The notes: a model not told the origin generated them from the letters alone. DNA of 64,000 bases from JAFGFG01 sp964442905 (GCA_964442905.1 CAYUBD010000001.1:16524-80523); one strand, 5' to 3'. Positions 33,668 to 43,049 are shown, numbered from the stretch's first letter. Made by a program: numbers and translations.

Positions 33668-33850
33668 GTGGCTTGCCGCAGTCTTCCCTTCTCCTCAAAG
33701 AAAAATCGTCGATTGCCAAATCTCGATGAGGAGCATCTTATAGACATAGTCGCATCAGAGACCAAGCGTCACGGAATAAGGTCTTCAATTTCGGTACCTT
33801 TCACAAGGCGTCTGATTGAGAATGAGAAAAAGAGCAATCTAGAACTCTGA
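33668..33850 (+). pseudogene. Doubtful short ORF or gene remnant
   Basis: The 60-codon plus-strand frame contains a protein-like stretch (LDEEHLIDIVASETKRHGI and FTRRLIENEKK). It has no good ribosome site and its first 15 residues look random. It may be the 3' remnant of a lost gene. No homologue is recognised. The rest of 33629-33873 holds only AT-rich promoter sequence for the synthetase. Confidence 0.25.
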
Positions 33851-33872
33851 GGGCTTCCGGAAGAATAAGGTA

Positions 33873-34235
33873 TTATTCTAATTCAGAGCGCATTGGAACG
33901 TCCTCGTCGAATTCCACTATTTGCTCGGCTATGTACCTTTTTATTTTATCGTTGTTGTGATCATTTCTCACAAAGTTCTGGCGACGTCGAGGCCATACCT
34001 CAATGCCGTATTCTTTACCTTTGATTATGTGTTTGGCACAGTCATCGTTGCATGGAGTGGCATTCCAGTCTATTAAACCATTCTTTGACCCGGGCAGGTG
34101 TATTTTTCCCTGATATAATGGACGCTTAGATGAGTTGCTATCCATGCTTGTTATTGAAAAGCTCTCTATCGTAATACCTTCTCTGAGCTCCGGGAAACCT
34201 TCATATTTTGCGTATAACGGATATGTGACAGACAT
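33873..34235 (-). CDS. Unknown 120-residue protein
   Basis: This is a soluble protein with a mixed composition, TPCNDDCAKHIIKGKEYGIEVWP in the middle (two cysteines) and an acidic end. No domain is recognised and no signal peptide is present. An AT-rich stretch with TTTAAAAAATTTC lies about 25 bases upstream of the ATG, so it is probably leaderless. It may belong to the accessory genes. Confidence 0.6.
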   Translation of the reverse strand: MSVTYPLYAKYEGFPELREGITIESFSITSMDSNSSKRPLYQGKIHLPGSKNGLIDWNATPCNDDCAKHIIKGKEYGIEVWPRRRQNFVRNDHNNDKIKRYIAEQIVEFDEDVPMRSELE

Positions 34236-34296
34236 TATTTCACGAATAATAACAGAGAGCGAAATTTTTTAAACATTTGGGTACACGCCACTGTAA

Positions 34297-34689
34297 TCAG
34301 GAGCACGACCAGTTGATGCATTCCTGGTCTGTGCAGTCCATATCCGATACGCATGAATTGGCTATTTCGCAGAGGTTGTCCCCGCCGCACATACCGGAGG
34401 TTGTGTAATCCCTGCATTCCCCTTCCTGGTACTGGGGAAGCGTGAACGGGCAGTCAAGCCGGCTTCCGTCCGTCCTTATTATGCTGAAGCCCTCAGTATA
34501 GTCATCCCGTATGGCCTGGAAGCTGCCGTCCGTACATGGGTATACTTCCCTGAATCCGTTAGTGTTGCAATAGTCCGTGATCGACGGTGTTTCATCGTTC
34601 AGGTATTCGGAGAGGTATAGTCCTGCCGGTATTATCACAACCACCGCGACCAGAGCTATTATGGCCATGTTCGTGAAGTTGAATTTCAT
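34297..34689 (-). CDS. Membrane-anchored cysteine-rich surface protein
   Basis: This is a 130-residue protein. An N-terminal helix (about 8-27) forms a signal anchor, followed by an outside domain with nine cysteines that ends SCVSDMDCTDQECINWSC. This DC.D..C..WSC pattern recurs in the lipoprotein at 62284-63432. I chose the ATG at 34689, where the hydrophobic segment begins; the longer frame overlaps mre11 on the other strand. Function is unknown. Confidence 0.72.
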   Translation of the reverse strand: MKFNFTNMAIIALVAVVVIIPAGLYLSEYLNDETPSITDYCNTNGFREVYPCTDGSFQAIRDDYTEGFSIIRTDGSRLDCPFTLPQYQEGECRDYTTSGMCGGDNLCEIANSCVSDMDCTDQECINWSCS

Positions 34690-34755
34690 ATCATTAGTTA
34701 TCTGATAACCCTTATTAATCCCGCCGCCAAGAACAATACACTTCAGGTGGTTATC

Positions 34756-35895
34756 ATGCGATTCGCCCATTTTTCGGACACTCACCTCGGTTTCAGGCAG
34801 TACGGCATATACGAAAGGGAGACGGATTTCTACAGGGCGTTCGAGAAGACAGTCGCAAAGATAATCGAAGAAAGGCCTGATTTCGTCCTGCATTCCGGTG
34901 ACCTGTTCGATGCACCCAAGCCACCTCCCAGGGCTCTGTGGGTTGCGCAGCGATGCTTTGCGAAGTTCAGGGAAAAGGGCATACCTGTCTATGCCATAAC
35001 GGGTAACCATGACACGCTTTTCAGGAGGGGCGCTATGCCTCCCCAGGTGCTCTACAGAGACCTTGGCGTCAGGCTGCTGACGGAAGACGACCCATTCGTC
35101 GTGCATGGAGACGTGTTCATAGGGGGTGTTCCATACCATTCAAGGCATTATGCCGACGCACTGAAAGAGCTGCTTAATATGCTCTCGGAGAAGGCCGGCA
35201 GATACAAAAAGAGCATCGTGATGATACATCAGGGCACCGACATGCACATCCCAAAGGGGTTCGAGCTGAAAATGGATGACATACCGAAAAACTTCAGCTA
35301 CTATGCCATGGGGCACATACATTCGAGGATAACCGAGAACTTCGGTAAGGGCAAGTTCGTATATCCGGGTTCGACCGAGCTCTGGAGCCTGAACGAGTAC
35401 GATGACCTCAGGAGGAACGGCAAGGGCTTCACGGTTGTCGACCTCGACGGAGAGGTGCCGGCCGTCCGGAATGTCAGCATAGAGATGGAGAGAGAGATAA
35501 TGAGAGAAAGGATAAGCGCCGGCAACATCGACAGCAGGATATCGCAGCTTAAAGGGAAACTCGGCCGGCTGGCGAAAAAGCCGCTTTTGTACATTGAAAT
35601 CAAGGAGGGCGGCTTTGAGAGGTCCGGACTGCATAATATTCTCACGTCGGGTCTTTCAGACCATGTCCTGAGCCTCAGGATGTCCTATCTCACAGAGCTG
35701 GGAAAGGCCGGTGAACCATCAGTAAGCCGCTCATTTGACATGACACAGATACATGAAATAATAAAAGAGATGCTCAAGGATGAGAAGAAGTCAAAACTGG
35801 CAAGCATGCTATTCAGGTCGCTTTCGGAGGGAAACGATGAGCAGGCCCTTAATGAAGCTGAATCGTTCTACAGCACGATGGGAGGGAAATCATGA
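34756..35895 (+). CDS. mre11: DNA double-strand break repair nuclease Mre11
   Basis: This is a 379-residue phosphoesterase with all family motifs in order: FSDTHLG, HSGDLFD, ITGNHD, IHQGTD and MGHIHSR. It forms the nuclease dimer of the Mre11-Rad50 complex and processes DNA ends. I chose the ATG at 34756 with AGGTGG before it rather than the GTG within that site. Its stop overlaps the rad50 start (ATGA). Confidence 0.95.
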   Translation: MRFAHFSDTHLGFRQYGIYERETDFYRAFEKTVAKIIEERPDFVLHSGDLFDAPKPPPRALWVAQRCFAKFREKGIPVYAITGNHDTLFRRGAMPPQVLYRDLGVRLLTEDDPFVVHGDVFIGGVPYHSRHYADALKELLNMLSEKAGRYKKSIVMIHQGTDMHIPKGFELKMDDIPKNFSYYAMGHIHSRITENFGKGKFVYPGSTELWSLNEYDDLRRNGKGFTVVDLDGEVPAVRNVSIEMEREIMRERISAGNIDSRISQLKGKLGRLAKKPLLYIEIKEGGFERSGLHNILTSGLSDHVLSLRMSYLTELGKAGEPSVSRSFDMTQIHEIIKEMLKDEKKSKLASMLFRSLSEGNDEQALNEAESFYSTMGGKS

Positions 35896-37871
35896 TAATA
35901 AATTCCGTGCACCTGAAGAACTTCAAGTCCCATGCGGACACGAAGATAGAATTCGGCTCCGGCATAAACGTTATTCTCGGTGAGAACGGCGCAGGGAAGA
36001 CAAGCATACTCGAGGCCATATCCTTTGCGCTGTTCAAGGAATACACAGGGAACCTGGACAGGCTTGTGAAAAGCGGCCATTCCGGGATGATCGTGGATGT
36101 GGTGTTCACCAGCCACGGAAGGAAGTACAAGGTCGTAAGGGAGAGAAAAAAGAGCTCGACAGACTCCAAGCTCCTGCTTCTTGAGGGTTCCTGGAAGGAG
36201 CTGCGTTCAGGTGATGCCGGCGTAGACGAAGAGATAAACAGCATCCTGGACATGGACAGGTACCTTTTCAGCAACGCGATATATGTGCGCCAGGGGGAGA
36301 TAGAGAGGCTGCTGACAGAAACCGCCCATAAGAAGAAGCAGCTGATAGCCAGGCTGCTGGGCATAGAGTCCCTCGAATTGGTGTGGGAGATGATGAAGCC
36401 GCTCACGGACAGGTACAGGGACAGGAAAACGGTCATAGAAGGTGAGATCATGCGCGAGGACGATGTGCACAGGCAGCGCGAAGAGCTCAAGACACAGCTT
36501 TCTGATGTGCGCAGGAGGCTGGAGAAGACGGGAAAGAGCATAGATACGACTTCAGGTGAGCTTAAGAAAGCTGAATCTGAAGAGAGGGACATGGCCGAGG
36601 CTGACCGGAAGTACATAGGTGTTTCCGCGAAGAGGAATGAACTCGGCAGCATGCTTGAAAGGGAGACCGGGAGGCTTGAAGACATCAATGTGCAGTTATC
36701 CGAGGCAGCCAGATCGAAGCTTGAGATGGAAAAGCTGGATAAGAAGCTGAAACCCGGACTGAAGAGCGGGCTGGAAAAGCAGCTCGCTGACAGCCAGAAG
36801 AGGATGAGCGTGATAGACGGGAAGACCGGCGACATCAGTGGAAAGATGAGAGATATGACTGAGCTTGAAGGCAAGCTGGAGACTGCCGGAAGCAGATGCC
36901 CGCTCTGCGGCTCTGAGCTTACGGATGAGCACAGGAAGCTTATGATAAACGAGAGGAAAGAGAAAGTAGCATCGATGCGTGCGGAATCAGCGAAGCTTGC
37001 CGTGGAACGGGCCGGCATTGCCGATGAGATCGATAAGATGGAAGCCGGGAAGAACGAATATGCTCAGATGGAGAAGAGGTACGCCGAGCTAAAAATCGTT
37101 ACGGGAAGATACGATGAACTGTCAAAAACCGTTCATGACGGGCATAAGATAGTTGATGGATTAAAGGCCGGGATAAAGCAGACTGAAACCGAGATGAAGG
37201 CTTTTGCCGGTGGTAAGGCAGCATACGAGAATGTCAGGACAAAGGTCAGGAAGCTCCGGGATGAGGTAAACGGCCTGAAGGTCGCTCACGGAAACCTGGA
37301 GGGAAAGAAGCAGGAGCTGAACAACTCGTTTGAAAGGCTTGATAAGGAGGCTGCGGCAATGGTGGCCAAGAAATCCGAGCATGACAGGCTTGCGGAATTC
37401 ATAAAGATTCTCAGCGAGATACGCTCGGTGTTCGACAAATCCGGCCTTCAGCTTGAATTGAGGAAGAGGGCAGTGCCCGTGATAGAGAACCACATACGGG
37501 AGTTCTTCAGGGAGTTCAACTTCGAATATTCGGACATTTCACTTGACGAGAACTATGACATCACGCTTTACGGACCCGGGGGCGAAAGCACTACGGAGAT
37601 GATGAGCGGCGGCGAGAGGATAGCCGCGGCGCTTGCACTGAGGCTCGGTATAGCCAGGACACTGGCCGGTTCCACTGCGGAGACCGTGATGCTGGACGAG
37701 CCGACTATCTTCCTGGACGAGCAGAGGAGGCAGGACCTCATAGAGGTGCTGAAGAAGATGACATCCATACCGCAGATGATAGTCGTCACGCACGATACGT
37801 CCATGGAAGATGCCGCCGACCACATAACCGTGATAAAGAAGAGCAAGGGCGTATCGGCTGCAGAATCCTGA
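35892..37871 (+). CDS. rad50: DNA repair ATPase Rad50 (short coiled coils)
   Basis: This is a 659-residue SMC-like ATPase. Walker A GENGAGKTS is at about 30-38, a long coiled coil has the zinc hook CPLCG at about 336-340, the signature is MMSGGER and Walker B is VMLDEPTIFLDE. Typical archaeal Rad50 is about 850-890 residues; the missing length is in the coiled coils, which are about 150 residues per arm. Both ATPase lobes look complete. It is coupled to mre11. Confidence 0.95.
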   Translation: MIINSVHLKNFKSHADTKIEFGSGINVILGENGAGKTSILEAISFALFKEYTGNLDRLVKSGHSGMIVDVVFTSHGRKYKVVRERKKSSTDSKLLLLEGSWKELRSGDAGVDEEINSILDMDRYLFSNAIYVRQGEIERLLTETAHKKKQLIARLLGIESLELVWEMMKPLTDRYRDRKTVIEGEIMREDDVHRQREELKTQLSDVRRRLEKTGKSIDTTSGELKKAESEERDMAEADRKYIGVSAKRNELGSMLERETGRLEDINVQLSEAARSKLEMEKLDKKLKPGLKSGLEKQLADSQKRMSVIDGKTGDISGKMRDMTELEGKLETAGSRCPLCGSELTDEHRKLMINERKEKVASMRAESAKLAVERAGIADEIDKMEAGKNEYAQMEKRYAELKIVTGRYDELSKTVHDGHKIVDGLKAGIKQTETEMKAFAGGKAAYENVRTKVRKLRDEVNGLKVAHGNLEGKKQELNNSFERLDKEAAAMVAKKSEHDRLAEFIKILSEIRSVFDKSGLQLELRKRAVPVIENHIREFFREFNFEYSDISLDENYDITLYGPGGESTTEMMSGGERIAAALALRLGIARTLAGSTAETVMLDEPTIFLDEQRRQDLIEVLKKMTSIPQMIVVTHDTSMEDAADHITVIKKSKGVSAAES

Positions 37872-37873
37872 CA

Positions 37874-38176
37874 TCACGCGTTCAGTACCTGCACGTGGGG
37901 GACATCACTGATCCACAGCACGTTTTCTTTGTCGATGTACCCGTTCTCTACGAGCAGGTCCACTATGTTCCTGCCGACGACGTTCGCGACGTGCGCCCTC
38001 TCCATCATGTCGAGTATCTGCCCGCCGTCCGCCTTCTCCTCCCCGTAGAATTCAGGGGAGACCTCGAAATCCACGTCACCGTATTTCAGTGTCATGCCAA
38101 GAATGTCCGCGTCGCATACCGCCAGGACTGAGCTGCCGCCTGACTTGTGCTCCCTGAAGCAGAATTCTCTTTTCAT
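37874..38176 (-). CDS. DUF424 protein
   Basis: This is a 100-residue archaeal conserved protein. It shows VLAVCDADILGMTLKYGDVDFEVSPEFYGEEKA and ANVVGRNIVDLLVENGYID, typical of DUF424, which is widespread in archaea and of unproven function. The start is the ATG at 38176; codons further upstream overlap the preceding gene. It is convergent with rad50, whose stop lies two bases away. Confidence 0.88.
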   Translation of the reverse strand: MKREFCFREHKSGGSSVLAVCDADILGMTLKYGDVDFEVSPEFYGEEKADGGQILDMMERAHVANVVGRNIVDLLVENGYIDKENVLWISDVPHVQVLNA

Positions 38177-38193
38177 TATTTCACCGGACGCTT

Positions 38194-38541
38194 CTAGCCT
38201 CTCATCTTGTGGAATCCGTAGAGGAACACGCACGCAAGTATGTATCCAAACACGATGATATACAGTATGCTCATCACGCTGGCTTCAGTTCCCGCGAAAA
38301 CGCCGAATGACTGGGTGTTGACGCCGACTTTCATGACCAGTGAGTCTGCCACGCTTGTGATTCCCCAGTGGGACGCCTGATCAACCAGCGCAGGATTGAC
38401 CACAGGTATAACATAGGCCGGAACCACGGGAAGGTAGAAGAGCATAGCCGACAGCAGCACGAATAACAATATCTTGTATTTTGTTGGCCTGAAAAACCCG
38501 TACCCCATGAATATAGTTATACACATGTTATTAAAATTCAA
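38194..38541 (-). CDS. Small membrane protein downstream of ecfT
   Basis: This is a protein of up to 115 residues with one helix near the N-terminus (about 22-45) and one at the C-terminus (about 88-110), joined by an outside loop. The first codon would be the TTG at 38541, overlapping the ecfT stop; ATGs at 38526 and 38508 are alternatives. No family is recognised. By position it may assist the ECF transporter, as CbiN-like proteins do for cobalt, but no similarity is claimed. Confidence 0.62.
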   Translation of the reverse strand: MNFNNMCITIFMGYGFFRPTKYKILLFVLLSAMLFYLPVVPAYVIPVVNPALVDQASHWGITSVADSLVMKVGVNTQSFGVFAGTEASVMSILYIIVFGYILACVFLYGFHKMRG

Positions 38542-39113
38542 TTTCCCCCGTATCCCCTTGCCTGCATGGCCAGGGACATGTGCTCAGAGCGATAGAGCAT
38601 CTTCGCAAAAATGGGCACGAGAACCGGGAAATATGTCCTGAATATGTTTGGGGTCCTGAAGCTCAAAGCCCTCGATTTCTGGGCGTTTATCACCTTTTCG
38701 GACAGGTCTGTCACGCTTGGTATGAGCGCCATTGCAAGCACGAGCACCTGGGAGATGTCCTTCGGCAGGAAGTTGAAGGCTTCCGCAAGATTTGACGCCG
38801 GCGTGGTCTCAACGAAAATGAATATCAGAGATGCGAGTATGAACAACCTCAGAGAGAACAGGAACCCGTAATAAATCCCTTCGAGGCTGAGGAAGACCCC
38901 GTTGAACGTCATTGTCTGAAGCAGTATTATCACCACGAAGGCGAGGACCAGAGGTTTTACCCATGGAACGAACCTTCTGTTCAGGCGCAGCGCGATGATC
39001 GTGCCTACAAGCGCTATCAGTGTTATCCGCAGGAACATAAGGTTTGTATAAAGTAGCATGGTAGTGCTTATTGTTATGAGCAATAGAAGCTTTATCTTCG
39101 GGTTCATCTGCAC
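38538..39113 (-). CDS. ecfT: Energy-coupling factor transporter transmembrane protein EcfT
   Basis: This is a 191-residue protein with about five helices. The coupling-helix motifs ALSFR and LAMQARGYGG (the ARG signatures) lie near residues 148-152 and 180-189. It couples the ATPase to the substrate-binding subunit. It overlaps ecfA by ten bases. Confidence 0.92.
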   Translation of the reverse strand: MQMNPKIKLLLLITISTTMLLYTNLMFLRITLIALVGTIIALRLNRRFVPWVKPLVLAFVVIILLQTMTFNGVFLSLEGIYYGFLFSLRLFILASLIFIFVETTPASNLAEAFNFLPKDISQVLVLAMALIPSVTDLSEKVINAQKSRALSFRTPNIFRTYFPVLVPIFAKMLYRSEHMSLAMQARGYGGN

Positions 39114-39838
39114 ACCCCGGGTATCTTCACTCCCAGCTTATTGAGAAGCTTCCTGTCAGAAAGCACGGCTTTCGGTTTTCCGTTACCGACTATCCTTCCC
39201 TCGTCCATGAGAATGACACTGCTGGCATACTCCGCTATCAGGTCCGTATTGTGCTCTATGACTATGATGGTCTTGCCTTCATTGTTCAGCTTTTTCAGTA
39301 TGCCGTAAACGTTCATGGTGCTTCTGTGGTCCAGCTGAGAAGCAGGCTCGTCCAGTATGATTATATCAGGCTCCATGGCAAGCACCGAAGCTATGCAGAG
39401 CTTCTGCTTCTCTCCATGCGAAAGCCTGTGCGGCATGCTTTCCTCGTAGCCTTCGAGGCCGACCATTTTCAGCGCTTCCGAGACCCGCTTGCCTACATTG
39501 TTCATCTTCAGGTTCTTCAGGCCGAACTCTATCTCATCCTTCACTGAAAGGCTGAATATCTGCCAGTCAGGGTCCTGGAAGACGAATCCGACAGTCTTAG
39601 CGAGCGATGCTACCTTTGTCTTCTTCGTCTCGATCCCGGCGACTTTCACAGAGCCCCTGAACTTCCCCTGTACGGCATGGGGAATGAGACCGTTGAAACA
39701 ATAAGCCATCGTGGTCTTTCCTGAGCCTGTTGACCCTGTTATGCCCACGAAGTCCCCGTCCTTTATGTTAATACTGACGTTGTCCAGCACTTTCCTTCCC
39801 GGATAGCTGAAGTGGACGTTATTCAACTCTATTGCCAT
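39104..39838 (-). CDS. ecfA: ECF transporter ATPase
   Basis: This is a 244-residue ABC ATPase: Walker A GSTGSGKTT, Q-loop VFQDPDWQIF (the ECF-type Q motif), signature LSHGEKQK (in place of LSGGQ) and Walker B IIILDEPASQLD. Only one ATPase gene is present, so it may act as a homodimer. I placed the start at the ATG at 39838 where the fold begins; the long upstream frame is a shadow of the S-component gene. Confidence 0.94.
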   Translation of the reverse strand: MAIELNNVHFSYPGRKVLDNVSINIKDGDFVGITGSTGSGKTTMAYCFNGLIPHAVQGKFRGSVKVAGIETKKTKVASLAKTVGFVFQDPDWQIFSLSVKDEIEFGLKNLKMNNVGKRVSEALKMVGLEGYEESMPHRLSHGEKQKLCIASVLAMEPDIIILDEPASQLDHRSTMNVYGILKKLNNEGKTIIVIEHNTDLIAEYASSVILMDEGRIVGNGKPKAVLSDRKLLNKLGVKIPGVCR

Positions 39839-40383
39839 GCTGAAAACCTGTCGAGCCTGAATCTGAAAACCAGCAGCCATGCCACAATGACTTCGATTGC
39901 GCCCTGGGCCACGTTCATAATGGTAATTGTCCACCATGGGACAAACGTCATGGCTTCCGCAGGCGTCCAGCCCGTCCATATGGGTATCGCGAAGTAGTAG
40001 TTCACAGGTATGACTATGATAACCCTTAACACTATCGCGATTGCTGTTGCTATAATGAGCAGATGAGGCTTTTTGAAATCCTTTATCTTCAGCCGCATGG
40101 TTTTCTGCATGATAATCGGTATCAGGAACATTGGCAGAGTGGCAATCCACTTCAGGGATGCCCCCAGCCACGTGCTCGGTGCAGCGAATGTTATTATGAG
40201 CGCCCCGACTACGGAAACCACAAGCGCTGTCCGTCCTCCGTACAGGAAGTATGCGACTATCCATGAGACCGCGACAACATCAATCCACATACCCCACGGC
40301 GACATCCAGCCGACATGAACAATCTGCAGGGCCGCTGATATGGCTGCAAGTGCTGCAGCAGCTGTTAGCTCATACGTTTTCAT
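39829..40383 (-). CDS. ECF S-component, probable riboflavin transporter
   Basis: This is a 184-residue membrane protein with about six helices and the ECF S-component look (N-terminal ALAAISAALQIVH). Its direct coupling to rbkR (14-base overlap) and to ecfA/ecfT suggests riboflavin as substrate, though a different vitamin cannot be excluded from sequence alone. It would bind the vitamin outside and deliver it to the kinase domain of RbkR. Confidence 0.85.
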   Translation of the reverse strand: MKTYELTAAAALAAISAALQIVHVGWMSPWGMWIDVVAVSWIVAYFLYGGRTALVVSVVGALIITFAAPSTWLGASLKWIATLPMFLIPIIMQKTMRLKIKDFKKPHLLIIATAIAIVLRVIIVIPVNYYFAIPIWTGWTPAEAMTFVPWWTITIMNVAQGAIEVIVAWLLVFRFRLDRFSAWQ

Positions 40384-41035
40384 CCACCATCACCTCGACT
40401 TTTACGTCATCACCATCTGCCAGACGCAGCTTTTCTCTCAGATTGTACGCGGAGACTATTTCCAGTGTGTCAGAGCCGTAATGGCTTCTCTCAGGTATCA
40501 CCACGATAGATTCAATTCCATTTATCCTGCACGGGAAGCACTTGAGCGCACCGAATGTTCTCCCGTCGCCTTCAAATCTGGGTATCACCCACCCCTTCAT
40601 TGTTGCCAGATGCTCTTTGTAACCCTGGTCGTCCATGGTCTTGAGCCGTATGTTAAGCGTCCCGGCGTATGGAAGGAAACCCATCAGGGATTTTATTTTC
40701 TCGCCATATCCCTTCTCTATGTAGTACCTGCCTTCAAGCATGCCTGAGACAACCCTTCCCTTCATGATTATCTTGTTGCTTTCTACCAGCGCCTCGTTCA
40801 GCCCGTTCCTCATGCTTTCCATGAGCTTCCTGCCTTCCGGCGTAACCCGGACAAGATATCCCCTTATGCCCTTCTTTCTTGTCGTAAGATTCTTTTTTTC
40901 AAGCGTGATAAGCCATCTGCTCACGCTCTGCTGGGATATCCCAAGCTCCTTACCTACATGGCTTGTGGTGACGGCAGCGGGCCTTGAGAGCGCGCCTCTC
41001 TTTGCAAGGTAAATGAGAACATTAAGTATCTCCAT
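40370..41035 (-). CDS. rbkR: Bifunctional winged-helix regulator/CTP-dependent riboflavin kinase
   Basis: This is a 221-residue protein. Residues about 1-82 are a winged helix (ELGISQQSVSRWLITLEKKNL), and 90-221 are the archaeal riboflavin kinase (RVVSGMLEGRYYIEKGYGEK, GTLNIRL, LEIVSAYNLREKLRLADGD). The kinase makes FMN with CTP as donor. In studied archaea the fused regulator controls riboflavin biosynthesis and uptake genes, which fits the S-component, ATPase and EcfT downstream. The start at 41035 has a palindrome-like site just upstream. Confidence 0.93.
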   Translation of the reverse strand: MEILNVLIYLAKRGALSRPAAVTTSHVGKELGISQQSVSRWLITLEKKNLTTRKKGIRGYLVRVTPEGRKLMESMRNGLNEALVESNKIIMKGRVVSGMLEGRYYIEKGYGEKIKSLMGFLPYAGTLNIRLKTMDDQGYKEHLATMKGWVIPRFEGDGRTFGALKCFPCRINGIESIVVIPERSHYGSDTLEIVSAYNLREKLRLADGDDVKVEVMVDENV

Positions 41036-41050
41036 GGGTTTATTATTCTA

Positions 41051-41066
41051 TACTCATATTTAAGTA
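41051..41066 (-). promoter_or_regulatory. Candidate RbkR operator/promoter
   Basis: The 16 bases TACTCATATTTAAGTA have inverted ends (TACT/AGTA) and include TATA-like sequence 16-31 bases before the rbkR ATG. Autoregulation by RbkR is inferred from the known behaviour of the family. Confidence 0.4.
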
Positions 41067-41121
41067 GTTTACCCACATCCGGAATAACAATGTATTTAAT
41101 CACCGGACCGCTATTTCTCTT

Positions 41122-42126
41122 ATGGTACTATATTCACACTCGCGTATCTCCTGCTTCGATCAGTGCCCGTTCAAGTTCAAGCTGAAGTACATAGAGAAGG
41201 TGCGGCCTGAGATAGAGCAGAGCGTTGAGGCTTTTCTGGGTTCACTTGTGCACGATGTCATGGAGAAGCTGTACAAGGACATGCGTTTCCAGAAGACGAA
41301 CACGCTGGAAGAGCTTCTTGCATACTATAACGAGCAGTGGGAAAAGAACTGGAATCCTGCTATCCTTATAGTGAGGAAGGACTACACGCAGGAGAACTAC
41401 AGAGATATGGGTATCAAGTTCATAACCGATTACTACAACAGCCATAAGCCATTCGACAAGTCCAAAACAGTAGGCCTTGAGCAGAGGGTGGTCATAGACC
41501 TGAACAATGACGGCAAATACAAGCTCCAGGGTTTCATAGACCGGCTTTCCATAGCAGGGGACGGAAGCTACGAGATCCACGATTATAAGACCAGTTCATC
41601 CCTTCCCATGAAAGAATATCTGGAAGAAGACAGGCAGCTGGCATTGTACGCACTTGCCGTCAAGAGCAACTTCCCGAATGCCGGGAAGATAAAGCTCATC
41701 TGGCATTTCCTGACATTCAATCAGGATGTTAAAATACAGAAGACAGACGAGGAGCTTGAAAAGCTCAGGCTTTCCGTAATATCGGACATAGACAGGATAC
41801 AGTCCGCGAAGGAATACCCCACGAAGAAGACGCAGCTCTGTGACTGGTGCGAGTTCAGGCCCATGTGCCCCGAATGGGCGCACATAGCGAAGACAGAAGG
41901 CATGAGTCTCAGGAAGTTCATGAAGGAGTCCGGCGTGAGCCTTGTCAACAGGTACGTGGAACTTTCAGAGAAGAAGAGAGCAACGGACGATGAGATGAAT
42001 GAAGTCAGGGAGAAGCTCGTTGAATTCGCAAAGGAGAACAACGTAACGACCGTTGCGGGTTCAGGCTACAATGCGAGGATATGGAGCGCAGAGAAGTTCA
42101 GGTTCCCGGGAAAGAAGGACGAAGGC
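41122..42126 (+). CDS. RecB/Cas4-like PD-(D/E)XK nuclease with Fe-S cysteines, 3' end in gap
   Basis: At least 335 residues are present before the 100-N gap. Nuclease motifs: GSLVHDVME (His), LQGFIDRLS (Asp), IHDYKTSSS (DxK) and EDRQLALYA (QxxxY). Cysteines at SCFDQCP near the N-terminus and CDWCEFRPMCP at about residues 242-252 match the four ligands of the Fe-S cluster in AddB/Cas4-type nucleases. It may process DNA ends in repair; no cas genes are nearby. After the gap one possible ending reads VTKK then TAG at 42238. Confidence 0.87.
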
Positions 42127-42226
42127 NNNNNNNNNNNNNNNNNNNNNNNNNNNNNNNNNNNNNNNNNNNNNNNNNNNNNNNNNNNNNNNNNNNNNNNNNN
42201 NNNNNNNNNNNNNNNNNNNNNNNNNN
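42127..42226. other. Assembly gap (100 N)
   Basis: It interrupts the 3' end of the RecB-like nuclease gene. Flanking sequences do not overlap. Confidence 0.98.
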
Positions 42227-42256
42227 GTCACTAAAAAGTAGTAAAGATGTGTTGTT

Positions 42257-42517
42257 ATGAATAATGATAATAGGAATTATGGGAATTTTCCTGTGCCGGA
42301 TTCTAATCCTGCGTACAGAAGGCGTTTTCCTGAACTTGCAGTGATTGAAAGACCTGGTCACGGGAAAGTTGTTGCAGGTTCATTACTACCAGCAGAGGAA
42401 ATTCTTAAGGACATGACAAGAGAAGAATTTTATCTGGAATGTGCCGCACCCGGCAGGGAGCATAAAGTACCGACGGATTATACACAGGAGATAATCAAAG
42501 AAGGACTTACGGCTTAA
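42257..42517 (+). CDS. Unknown 86-residue protein
   Basis: This is a soluble protein beginning MNNDNRNYGNFPVPDSNPAY, with LPAEEILKDMTREEFYLECA in the middle. No family is recognised. No strong ribosome site is seen (GATGTGTTGTT before the ATG). It lies 20 bases before another unknown gene in the same direction, so the two are probably co-transcribed. Confidence 0.6.
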   Translation: MNNDNRNYGNFPVPDSNPAYRRRFPELAVIERPGHGKVVAGSLLPAEEILKDMTREEFYLECAAPGREHKVPTDYTQEIIKEGLTA

Positions 42518-42537
42518 TCTGAATTGGGTGTATTTTT

Positions 42538-42975
42538 ATGATAAACAGTAAACATCAGTATGGAAACTCACCAGCAGATGACGTGAGGAAAAAATATTCT
42601 GGTCATGATTTTAATACGAGCACATTCGATGTATTCAGCTCGAGTGAATTCGGCCGGAAAATGGCCAGGGATTACATACTGAACTCAAATATTGAGAGTT
42701 ATCTGAATTTCTGGACAAAATATGCCGAAGAAAACATATTCCTCAGCGAAAGTGAGAAGAAGAAAATAACAGACAGCATAGATGTTACACGCTATATGGC
42801 TGGTTATGTCGAGCCAGTTAATGGTAATGTCGTACTGGTCGGTGACATATTCAGAATGCTGGAAGAAGGCAAGGAAAAGAGAATTCTGCCAATGGAGATT
42901 GAATCATTCTACAAACACAAAGAAGTATTCAAGTTACTTGAGAACGTTTCTCATGCATCCTCTCAGAAAGCATAA
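42538..42975 (+). CDS. Unknown 145-residue protein
   Basis: This is a charged, mostly helical soluble protein with a possible helical domain in residues 45-140 (ESYLNFWTKYAEENIFLSE and FRMLEEGKEKRILPMEI). GGGTG precedes the ATG. It is paired with the 86-residue gene upstream. No family is recognised. It is convergent with sepF. Confidence 0.62.
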   Translation: MINSKHQYGNSPADDVRKKYSGHDFNTSTFDVFSSSEFGRKMARDYILNSNIESYLNFWTKYAEENIFLSESEKKKITDSIDVTRYMAGYVEPVNGNVVLVGDIFRMLEEGKEKRILPMEIESFYKHKEVFKLLENVSHASSQKA

Positions 42976-43049
42976 TTTCAGAACTGAAAGTGAAAATTAA
43001 GGGAAACCCTGAGGATTTCTCATACCCGTGTACGTTCACGTGTTCAGGG

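Noticed and set aside
39838..40264. Long N-terminal extension of the ECF ATPase
   Set aside because: The extra 142 codons are out-of-frame reading of the S-component gene and contain no domain; the ABC fold begins at the ATG at 39838.
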